DNA from: an uncultured Chlorobiaceae bacterium
Lineage (GTDB): Bacteria > Bacteroidota > Chlorobiia > Chlorobiales > Chlorobiaceae
DNA length: 64,000 bases
NCBI GenBank assembly: GCA_903824045.1
Contig: CAIJVD010000023.1
Location: forward strand, 176,963 to 240,962
Reading direction: 5' to 3'
The translations under genes and the position numbers were made by a program. Below are positions 57,294-64,000 of the stretch, one piece after another. The notes under the pieces were generated by a model. That model saw only the letters and a program-made list of their open reading frames with translations, searched no databases and was not told where the DNA came from. Positions within the stretch are counted from its first letter, which is position 1, and every line of letters starts with the position of its first letter.

Positions 57294-58115
57294 TTGACAA
57301 CTCCTAACGTGTCCGGGCCCGCCAACAGCGCCATTATCACCGAAAACCTCACCCGTGAATTTAAAGGAAGGGTGGCTGTGGACTCTTTAAATCTAACGAT
57401 TTCCTCCGGCACCGTATTTGGATTGCTTGGGCCGAATGGAGCCGGAAAGAGTACTACCATCAAAATGCTCACGACCATGCTTTCGCCAACACGAGGGAGT
57501 GCTTTTGTTGCTGGCCACAGTATTCTGAGTGACCCGGTCGGAGTGCGGAAAAGCATGGGGTATGTTTCTCAGATGCTCTCTGCCGATGGTGCGCTTACCG
57601 GATTTGAAAACCTGATGCTTTTCGCTCGTATTTACGGAATTCCGAAATCAGAGCGCCGAATGCGCATCGAAGAGGTGCTCCGTTTTATGGGACTCCTGGA
57701 ATCCAGCTCTCAGATGGTCAGCAGCTATTCAGGCGGCATGATACGACGCCTGGAAATTGCCCAGTCAATGATGCATCATCCACCGATACTTTTCCTTGAC
57801 GAGCCGACCGTTGGCCTCGACCCCCTGGCACGCCATCTTGTGTGGGACAAGCTTCAGGAGTTGAAAACCCTGTTTGGCACCACAATTCTCTTGACCACAC
57901 ACGATATGGATGAAGCTGATCAGCTCTGTGACGACATTGCCCTCATGCATTCGGCCAAAATTGCAGTAATCGGATCGCCACAAGAGCTAAAACTTCAGGC
58001 CGGAGCTGACTCGATGGATGGTGTGTTTATTCATTTTGTCGGTGAAATCAGTGACAGCACGACTAACTATCATGACATCAAGGAAACCCGACGGGCCGCC
58101 AGACTCATGGATTAA
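57294..58115 (+). CDS. ABC transporter ATP-binding subunit, DrrA-like
   Basis: This 273-residue ATPase of the drug/antibiotic-exporter group has Walker A GPNGAGKST, the signature YSGGMIRRLEIAQSM, Walker B ILFLDEPTVGLDP and the H-loop LTTHDMDEADQL. It pairs with the ABC-2 permease encoded next, whose start overlaps its 3' end by 44 bp. The frame opens with TTG at 57294; a GTG at 57309 is also possible. The substrate is unknown. Confidence 0.92.
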   Translation: MTTPNVSGPANSAIITENLTREFKGRVAVDSLNLTISSGTVFGLLGPNGAGKSTTIKMLTTMLSPTRGSAFVAGHSILSDPVGVRKSMGYVSQMLSADGALTGFENLMLFARIYGIPKSERRMRIEEVLRFMGLLESSSQMVSSYSGGMIRRLEIAQSMMHHPPILFLDEPTVGLDPLARHLVWDKLQELKTLFGTTILLTTHDMDEADQLCDDIALMHSAKIAVIGSPQELKLQAGADSMDGVFIHFVGEISDSTTNYHDIKETRRAARLMD

Positions 58116-58896
58116 AGCTCTTGGCGTCAGTGTTTTTCTGCGCGATACATTGGCCATTGTCGCTGTTGAGCTGGTAAAACTCCGACGCGACCCGAGCGAA
58201 ATTATAACACGATCAATCCAGCCGGCACTCTGGCTGCTGGTGTTCGGCCAGGTTTTTGGCCGACTCCGTGCCGTGCCATCCGGAACTATTGATTATTTCA
58301 CCTTTCTGGCTCCCGGCATTCTTGCGCAAAGCGTGCTCTTTATTTCGATTTTCTATGGTATCAGCGTGATTTGGGAGCGTGATCTGGGAATTTTACAGAA
58401 ACTGCTTGCAAGTCCTGCTCCACGAAGCGCTCTGGTTCTGGGCAAAGCCCTCTCGGCGGGTATTCGTGCTCTGGCGCAGGGTCTCATTATCTACTTGCTG
58501 ACGATGTTCATGCATGTTCACTTGAACTGGTCGCCAGTTGCCCTTATCGGTGTTGCCGCATCAATTGTCCTTGGCGCGGCAATGTTTTCAACCTTTTCAC
58601 TCATGATTGCCTGTATCGTAAAAACCCGTGAGCGTTTCATGGGAATTGGCCAAGTCCTTACCATGCCCCTGTTTTTTGCCAGCAATGCGATTTATCCCAT
58701 TGCAATCATGCCTGACTGGCTCAAAATAATAGCCCGCATCAATCCGCTTACCTATCTTGTTGATATTCTTCGGGCGTTGATGATTTCAGGCGGAAGCAGC
58801 TCGTTCGGCATCGGGGCAGATCTGCTGATACTGTTTTTCGTGCTTATTGTTCTGGTGCTTGTCACCGCAAGGCTTTATCCCGCAATCGTCAGGTAG
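58072..58896 (+). CDS. ABC-2 type transporter permease, DrrB-like
   Basis: This 274-residue permease has six hydrophobic segments and the ABC-2 signature region (RDPSEIITRSIQPALWLLVFGQVFGRL, NPLTYLVDILRALM). The ATG at 58072 (MTSRKPDGPP) was preferred over 58018 because the longer version would start with an unrelated hydrophobic run read from within the ATPase gene. It completes a half-size exporter with the upstream ATPase. Confidence 0.9.
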   Translation: MTSRKPDGPPDSWIKALGVSVFLRDTLAIVAVELVKLRRDPSEIITRSIQPALWLLVFGQVFGRLRAVPSGTIDYFTFLAPGILAQSVLFISIFYGISVIWERDLGILQKLLASPAPRSALVLGKALSAGIRALAQGLIIYLLTMFMHVHLNWSPVALIGVAASIVLGAAMFSTFSLMIACIVKTRERFMGIGQVLTMPLFFASNAIYPIAIMPDWLKIIARINPLTYLVDILRALMISGGSSSFGIGADLLILFFVLIVLVLVTARLYPAIVR

Positions 58897-58965
58897 ATCG
58901 ATGATCCTGTTATGTGGGCCGGAGATTGTTTATTGCCTCTATATTATTACTGTTAAAAGCGTTAT

Positions 58966-59193
58966 ATGATGAGTCATTTTTATTCCTGGTACTGGTCAGA
59001 CTCCTCGCCCGTCATATCAGGTATGGTCATGGTAGTGCTATGGGTGTTGTATTTTATTCCATCGGTAGTGGCTTTCCGGCGAGCACATCGCAGCAAGGTT
59101 GCGATTTTGACCCTGAATATGCTTCTCGGCTGGAGCGGTATTGGCTGGATCGTCTCTCTGGTATGGTCGCTGGCCTATCCCGGTCACGATTGA
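58966..59193 (+). CDS. Superinfection-immunity family membrane protein
   Basis: This 75-residue protein has two hydrophobic segments (MVMVVLWVLYFIPSVVAFRR and AILTLNMLLGWSGIGWIVSLVWSL). The LLGWSGIGWIVSLVW pattern is typical of the small family named after the phage T4 Imm superinfection immunity protein. Many chromosomal members are of unknown function and not linked to prophage. No phage gene is nearby. Confidence 0.75.
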   Translation: MMSHFYSWYWSDSSPVISGMVMVVLWVLYFIPSVVAFRRAHRSKVAILTLNMLLGWSGIGWIVSLVWSLAYPGHD

Positions 59194-59207
59194 ATCCCTG
59201 CGGTAGA

Positions 59208-59672
59208 TTTTTCCTGAAGCCCGGCTTCGTGACAGAATCGCAGTTTGATGCGCTTATGAATGTTCATTTGAAAAGCGTTTTCTTTCTGACCCAGGCGCTG
59301 GTGCCGCTGATGGCAGATGGCGGACGAATACTTAATGTTTCATCCGGTCTTGCCCGGTTTACCTTGCTGGGATATTCCGTCTATGCCTCTATGAAAGGTG
59401 CCATTGAAGTGCTGACCAGATACCTTGCCAAAGAGCTTGCTCCCCGCGGCATCTCGGTTAATGTTCTGGCACCGGGCGCAATAGAGACCGATTTCGGCGG
59501 AGGTGCTGTGCGTGACAATAAAGAGCTTAACGCATTCATTGCCTCCGGAACGGCGTTGGGGCGTGTCGGTCATCCAGACGATATTGGCGATCTCATTGCG
59601 GCCCTTGTTTCCGACGACTGCCGATGGGTCAATGCCCAGCGTATCGAGGCGTCCGGCGTTGTGTTTAACTGA
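59208..59672 (+). pseudogene. 5'-truncated short-chain dehydrogenase/reductase
   Basis: The frame encodes only the C-terminal two-thirds of an SDR: NVHLKSVFFLTQALVPLMADGGRILNVSSG, the catalytic YSVYASMKGA (Tyr-x3-Lys) and the VLAPGAIETDF block. The N-terminal cofactor loop (TGxxxGxG) and NNAG motif are absent, and upstream sequence in the same frame is the superinfection-immunity gene read out of frame. It is probably the remnant of a deleted gene that was fused to unrelated DNA. Confidence 0.8.
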
Positions 59673-60338
59673 TTTCCCCCGCTTCGACCACTCTTGCCGC
59701 CGTAACCCCTTGCAATGAAGTATGTTTCACTATCGTCAGGAACAGTTGTCAGGCGGTAACCGGGAGGTCGGCTTGCTGAATTTGGCGCTGTGTTGTAAAT
59801 AATAATTGTGAATCACTCGAAATAATATATACCTTCCATCTATATGAACGGGCAGCGCGTGCCTCTTCAACCCCTTGTACAACCCCCGCAATGCAGTGGA
59901 AGCCAGCGAGTTGAACTCCTGGTCTCCGAATACGTCCAATCATTATTACCGTTGTAACCGCTCAGCAAGACCCGTTGTTTCCGATTTGTTTGTAATCCGT
60001 AGTCGGGCTTGGCTTTTGTGCCTGGATCGACGATCCATGTACACGCTCCGGATTATAAGCTCTCAGGGAGGATACTCTCCATTGCCACTGGCGTTGTTCG
60101 TGGTATTGTCTCCCCCTCAGTCTACTCGGGTAATCGGACAAAAAACCTGTTCAATGAAACCATGCGGAGCGGGCGCTTAATGAGATTCGACAGGCAGCAG
60201 CGTCGAAGTCACTCTTTTTGAGTACCATCATTTCGAAATTTCACTGCCCCAAAGGAGGTGATGCCAATCTATCTGAACGAAGGCAGATCATGCCGTTAAA
60301 GCGCACTATTTGAAACACAGCTAAAACAGGAGCTACCT
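59673..60338. other. Region without confident gene, possibly decayed coding sequence
   Basis: About 665 bases with no full-length frame. Peptide-like stretches appear in different plus-strand frames, such as FNPLYNPRNAVEASELNSW (about 59870-59930) and GSTIHVHAPDYKLSGRIL (about 60020-60075), suggesting a frameshifted remnant of a gene I cannot name. A near-perfect aaaggaggtg Shine-Dalgarno element lies at 60251-60260, directly before a 12-codon frame (60261-60299). Confidence 0.4.
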
Positions 60339-60959
60339 ATGTATATGGAACTTGATGCATTGAAAAAGGTCATGCCGTCGGCCCAGAGCATGGAAGAGTA
60401 TGTGGCCTCGATCAAAAAAGATGAGCCCACCGTGATTTTGCGAAACTATAATGAGCCGAAAACACCGCCATGTCAGGATAAAGGGGTCAAAGTATTCGAC
60501 TTCGCAAAACACTCCCGGCCTGAAGAAGATGTCGCCAACGCTTATGGCACAAAGCAAAGCATTGCCGGCATTAATGTGGTCAATGCCGTTAAAGCGGCGC
60601 TTGGCCCCGGAGGTTACGCCCTTCACATTTCGGATGGCAGTTATACCGGCTACTCCATCTGGGAATTGCAGGAGTACATGAAGAACTTCGACAGCACAAA
60701 CCTCAGGGTATGGATTGAAGAGGTCTTTGATTGTGATGACTTTTCGGAGGTGTTGGCTGGTAATGTTAATGGCTTTTTTCCCGGCATTGCCTTTGGAACG
60801 ATCTGGTATGGCCCCAAAAACCCGCCCTATAATTGGGGGCATTCAGTAAATATTTATTACTCGTATACAGACCATAAGATCTACCTGGTGGAGCCGCAAA
60901 ATGACACGTTCTATTTATTCGATACGAGCAAATGGATGGCATGGATGGTGGTCCTGTAA
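60339..60959 (+). CDS. MOA-lectin-related papain-like protein
   Basis: This 206-residue protein resembles the papain-like C-terminal domain of the mushroom lectin MOA, as found in bacterial 'lectin MOA-related' proteins. A Cys-His-Glu set can be proposed: Cys132 in VFDCDDFSEV, His168 in NWGHSVNIY, and Glu185 in YLVEPQND. The FPGIAFGTIWYG and GHSVNIYY blocks support this fold. No signal peptide or sugar-binding beta-trefoil is present. Biochemical activity is unproven. The ATG at 60339 follows aggagc at good distance. Confidence 0.6.
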   Translation: MYMELDALKKVMPSAQSMEEYVASIKKDEPTVILRNYNEPKTPPCQDKGVKVFDFAKHSRPEEDVANAYGTKQSIAGINVVNAVKAALGPGGYALHISDGSYTGYSIWELQEYMKNFDSTNLRVWIEEVFDCDDFSEVLAGNVNGFFPGIAFGTIWYGPKNPPYNWGHSVNIYYSYTDHKIYLVEPQNDTFYLFDTSKWMAWMVVL

Positions 60960-61057
60960 ATGTTTCACAGGATTATCCGGCATGCTTTTAGTGTGGATTC
61001 ATGGGCTTGCGTCCATGAGTCATTAACCGACAACGTTAATCAATGAGGGAAGAAATT

Positions 61058-63346
61058 ATGGCTGAAAAAAATGATGTGACTAACAAGAAGAGCTCGTTTA
61101 CGCTGAGTGTTATCCTTGATCCTCACTCCGAATTCAAGGGGGAGGTTGCAGCCTTCCTTTTCGATACTGCAGGTGACCTTCTCGAGCAGGTTCCTGTCAG
61201 GGATAGCAAGGCGGTCTTTTCCTTGAGCGCGCAGGTTGTCGCAGGCAATCGCCTGTTCATCGGGCCGTCGCCTTCCAGCGCAGAGCAGGAGGCCGAGAAA
61301 CCGTCGCTCAGGATGATGGAGCGGCTGAACGCCTATGAACCTGCGCTTCGGCGCCAGGGAGAGATTCAGAAGACGGTAAGGGTTCCGTCGGGTCTGCTGA
61401 ATCTCTGGCCGATATGTCTCTGCTGGGTAAGAGGGCGGGTCGTGAAAGATGAGAGCGGTCTGGCGGTATGCGGCGCGAAAGTACATATTTGCGAAGTCGA
61501 CAAATTGTGGCGATGGATTATCAGGCTCCCCGATCTTGAAGTCATCAGGTTCCGTGACGACTTGATCAACATTATCCGGCAACCGATTCTCCGTATTCCT
61601 CCGATTCCAGATCCCGGTCCTGAGCGCGCTGCTTTTTCAGCAATCAAAGGCGGCCTGCTCTCTTTGAAGTCGCTGAAACCGCAGTTGTCGTCCCCTGTTG
61701 CACTCCAGCAGCGCTCAAACCTCGAAGCCGGGCAGTCGGCGTCTTCCGCAACGACATCGGCACCATCGACGGCAAGCTCTACATCGGGCCTCTCTGATGC
61801 CCTGTCATCGACCGCTCTGCCCGCAGCGTTTATCCATGCCGTGAGTTCCAACTCGCTACTGGAGATCCGTGAAGCACTCGCTGCCAATGCAACGCTGATT
61901 TATCCCTACCTTTGCCGCCTGCTGCCGTTCTGGCCATGGCGATACACTTGTGACGAGATCGCTGTGGTGAATACGGATCCGAACGGACATTTCAGCACCG
62001 TCATTTTCTACTCCTGCAAAGGTGACAAACCCGACCTCTATTTCTGGGTCGAGTACCCGATCGGCGGCGTCATGGAGACGGTCTATAAACCATCCATTCC
62101 TTGCAATACCTACTGGGACTACAGCTGCGGAAAGGAGGTCGTCATCCGTATCAAAGATGCTCGGGTGCCAGCCTGCAGCAAGGAGCCCGATCTGCCCGGA
62201 TCAATCGTGGAAATTCTCTCGATCGGCTGGGGAGTCAGCATGTCGGAGATTCAGGGGGCGGGAGCACCGGCGGCGGCCGAAGGCCTTACGACTTCAGGAG
62301 AGCCATTTGGGGGGAAAATCGAGCCAAGGGTCTGGTTCAGCCGCACAACATTGCGCGACCTGAAGAAGATCCACTATTACCGCTGGTCATACAGACGACT
62401 GACCAGGGGGGACGGCACCCTGCTCCCTTTTCCAGGCCCATGGACTCATCTGACGAGGAGTGTCGTGCGTCATTACGCCGTTATCATTCCTGTTCCTTTC
62501 ACCGTTATCCAGGTGCCGGTGAGCATGGGGCCGAAAGCTATCGGCGGGGAAGCGAATCTTTTCGAGATCAGGCCTGAGGCGGTTCCTGCAGGAGGGATAG
62601 AGTGGACAGTTGTGGACGAACGCGAGGATCTGGCAAGCGGACATTTTCTGACCGACCTCTTGGGAAGCGGTGCTACCCCAATCGATAAAGCGCTGGACGG
62701 CGCAGGGAAATACGAACTCAAGCTTGAGCTCTTCAAAGATACCGGTGCCCTGGTCGACTGGACAGCTGAGGGGGTTGACTGTCAGGTGACAGATGTTCCT
62801 GCCCCGTTCGGGACTGGCGCGGTGACAGCCGTCAGTGCGCCGGACTATAACCGTATCAAGAGTGCTGCCGGTCATACCATGGCCTTCAGGATGGTGCTTC
62901 ACGTGGACAACAACTATTGCAATGCATCTGTTGCACCTGTGACAGGCACAGGAGTGGCCTTCACGCCGTGTGGTTTTATCGAATATACTGCCGGGGCTAC
63001 GGCAACCCTCTCCTTTAACGCCTGCCACCCGAACGGTTTTGCCGATTTCAACTTCAGCGTCGTGCGCGGTGTAAGCACCAACGTGCCTTTAGCGAGTGCC
63101 AGCGGGTCAACAAGCAGTTTTGCTGTGAATTCGCTCGACAGCCCGCCAAGCCATCTCTACAGCAAGCCAGCAGTGGGGAGCAACTACCGGGCAACCTTCA
63201 GCGTTCCCGAGCTCTTGCAGACATGCACGCGCGCAGCCTATTCCGAGGCATTGCATGTGTGGACGCGCTCGACGGACGGATACGGCCGTTTGTGGTATCT
63301 CGATGCATTCGACCAGGACGCCTTCGCCCTCACGCCCGCGCCCTGA
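61058..63346 (+). CDS. Large uncharacterised protein with a regulatory-like beta-sandwich segment
   Basis: This 762-residue protein of unknown function contains a first region of beta strands (FTLSVILDPHSEFKGEVAAFLFD) and a carboxypeptidase-regulatory-like segment (RGRVVKDESGLAVCGAKVHICEVD). A low-complexity Ser/Ala/Thr stretch lies around residues 220-250 (SSATTSAPSTASSTSG), and several further beta-rich stretches follow towards the C-terminus. It has no signal peptide or membrane segment that I can see. The ATG at 61058 has an agggaag site 6 bases upstream; an earlier ATG at 61043 lacks one. A strong terminator follows. Confidence 0.65.
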   Translation: MAEKNDVTNKKSSFTLSVILDPHSEFKGEVAAFLFDTAGDLLEQVPVRDSKAVFSLSAQVVAGNRLFIGPSPSSAEQEAEKPSLRMMERLNAYEPALRRQGEIQKTVRVPSGLLNLWPICLCWVRGRVVKDESGLAVCGAKVHICEVDKLWRWIIRLPDLEVIRFRDDLINIIRQPILRIPPIPDPGPERAAFSAIKGGLLSLKSLKPQLSSPVALQQRSNLEAGQSASSATTSAPSTASSTSGLSDALSSTALPAAFIHAVSSNSLLEIREALAANATLIYPYLCRLLPFWPWRYTCDEIAVVNTDPNGHFSTVIFYSCKGDKPDLYFWVEYPIGGVMETVYKPSIPCNTYWDYSCGKEVVIRIKDARVPACSKEPDLPGSIVEILSIGWGVSMSEIQGAGAPAAAEGLTTSGEPFGGKIEPRVWFSRTTLRDLKKIHYYRWSYRRLTRGDGTLLPFPGPWTHLTRSVVRHYAVIIPVPFTVIQVPVSMGPKAIGGEANLFEIRPEAVPAGGIEWTVVDEREDLASGHFLTDLLGSGATPIDKALDGAGKYELKLELFKDTGALVDWTAEGVDCQVTDVPAPFGTGAVTAVSAPDYNRIKSAAGHTMAFRMVLHVDNNYCNASVAPVTGTGVAFTPCGFIEYTAGATATLSFNACHPNGFADFNFSVVRGVSTNVPLASASGSTSSFAVNSLDSPPSHLYSKPAVGSNYRATFSVPELLQTCTRAAYSEALHVWTRSTDGYGRLWYLDAFDQDAFALTPAP

Positions 63347-63359
63347 ACGCAGGCTTGTC

Positions 63360-63389
63360 TGCCGGCAGGAATCCCGCATCCTGCCGGCA
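63360..63389 (+). terminator. Terminator after the 762-residue protein gene
   Basis: A perfect 10-bp stem (tgccggcagg / cctgccggca) with a 10-base loop is followed by a T-rich tail (atttttttc). It begins 13 bases after the stop codon. Confidence 0.92.
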
Positions 63390-63397
63390 ATTTTTTT

Positions 63398-63992
63398 CTG
63401 TCGACCTGCCGATCTCCCCACGACAGCAATTCACTGCCGTGAAGATATTTTTTGCTGGAGCATGAATTCCATCCTGTAACAGCAGTGTGAACTCACTTCC
63501 ATGCGAGAGAATAATAGTGGACTAAAATTGGGACTTTCAGGCCGATCTCTATATTGTAAAATAAGTTGCTTGCATAGTTAGGGGCATGCTGTACGTGGAT
63601 CTCAACTTCACCAAATTTCCCGGACCTGTCCACGCTTCCCCACCTCCCTCCTGGACGCCCCGCTTAAATTGTCCGGAATTATTGCGACACATTTGCAAAC
63701 CCATGGAAAGCGCAAATCCCGTGATACGATTTTTTTATTCCCCAGCTCCAGAGGAGCGACATGTCGGTATCCGGGGACGTAAATCCCCAGTGGGTTCCAA
63801 CGCATCGACCACGCCAACCAAACAAACAAGCCAGCCCCGAATTGTCGGGATTTACGGGTATATGGCATGCGTTAGTTGAATTTGTTGTGAACGTTATATA
63901 GTGCTTGAACACAGATGGGCACGATTCATAATATCCTGTTGTAATTATAAAGGGAGCCAATTGAATTGTAACCCTTTGAAAAGGAGGATGTT
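63398..63992. other. Intergenic region with dispersed repeat, no supported gene
   Basis: About 595 bases. Short overlapping frames exist on both strands without ribosome sites or family resemblance. It contains the second copy of the 22-bp repeat (63743-63764) with flanking palindromic segments such as ccggggac...ggg, and probably the promoter of the gene starting at 63993. Confidence 0.5.
63743..63764 (+). repeat. 22-bp dispersed repeat, copy 2
   Basis: cagctccagaggagcgacat plus gt, identical to the minus-strand sequence at 37799-37820 in the nifK-nifE gap. Followed here by G/C-rich palindromic sequence and ccccgaattgtcggg about 70 bases further on, while the nif copy is followed by a similar cccc...gtcgggg element. 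Confidence 0.7.
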
Positions 63993-64000
63993 ATGCAATC
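63993..64000 (+). CDS. Start of a further gene, cut by the window edge
   Basis: The window ends with ATG CAA TC preceded by aaaaggagga, a strong ribosome site at proper spacing. Only the start is visible, so nothing can be said about the product. Confidence 0.45.

Noticed and set aside
58966..59193. Prophage remnant around the superinfection-immunity gene
   Set aside because: No integrase, structural, lysis or attachment-site signals nearby; such proteins are common outside prophages.
60251..60262. Fragment of 16S rRNA complement (aaaggaggtgat)
   Set aside because: The similarity is limited to the anti-Shine-Dalgarno complement, which is expected for a strong ribosome site; flanks show no rRNA sequence.
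63586..63879. 97-codon plus-strand frame across the dispersed repeat
   Set aside because: It spans the 22-bp repeat and palindromic sequence, has no ribosome site and overlaps equally long frames on the other strand.

Overview
The window looks like a stretch of chromosome from a green sulfur bacterium (Chlorobiaceae, Chlorobium/Pelodictyon type). The reasons are the compact nif order nifH-nifI1-nifI2-nifD-nifK-nifE-nifN-nifB with clostridial-type NifD/NifK lengths, a complete anaerobic hyp set, thiH (the anaerobic thiazole route), and many sulfur-amino-acid genes. No photosynthesis gene is in view, so the assignment rests on gene order and protein character, not on a marker gene.

Layout. 0-7 kb (minus strand): start of a YggS-like gene, cyclophilin, TPR membrane protein, tatD, lspA, aroE, a large TPR protein and uvrC. 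7-13.7 kb: small membrane protein plus MHS-type transporter, uspA, an outer-membrane porin, a NUDIX hydrolase, an envelope protein and pyrB. 13.7-19.7 kb (plus strand): hypA-hypB-hypF-hypC-hypD-hypE for [NiFe]-hydrogenase maturation; the hydrogenase itself is outside the window. 19.7-32.6 kb (minus strand): a long sulfur block. In transcription order it holds a short leader ORF with four consecutive Cys codons and a strong terminator, a DUF4395 protein, an O-acetylhomoserine sulfhydrylase-like enzyme, a NarL-type regulator, cysK, serine acetyltransferase, a family 2B encapsulin shell, its cysteine desulfurase cargo, a cystathionine synthase/lyase, and thiS-thiG-thiH-thiF. 32.7-42.6 kb (minus strand): molbindin, a thioredoxin-like [2Fe-2S] ferredoxin and the nif operon behind a textbook sigma-54 promoter. 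43.4-47.2 kb: an aldo/keto reductase, then nifA and nifV. 47.8-64 kb: rnr, a GATase, a cold-shock/receiver/HU cluster, a YqhA protein, a pentameric ligand-gated ion channel homologue, mreB, DUF169, a methyltransferase, an ABC exporter, a superinfection-immunity-like protein, a decayed SDR gene and two poorly characterised proteins.

How the parts fit. The sulfur block makes cysteine (cysE, cysK, met17-like), takes sulfur from it (encapsulated cysteine desulfurase) and feeds sulfur acceptors (ThiS/ThiF). It lies directly downstream of nitrogenase, the cell's largest consumer of Fe-S clusters. I infer that it is a cysteine and persulfide supply and storage module, at least partly under cysteine-responsive attenuation. 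The two most interesting items are this candidate polycysteine leader/attenuator (32.44-32.60 kb) and the encapsulin shell/cargo pair with a cyclic-nucleotide-binding-like insertion (23.9-27.6 kb).
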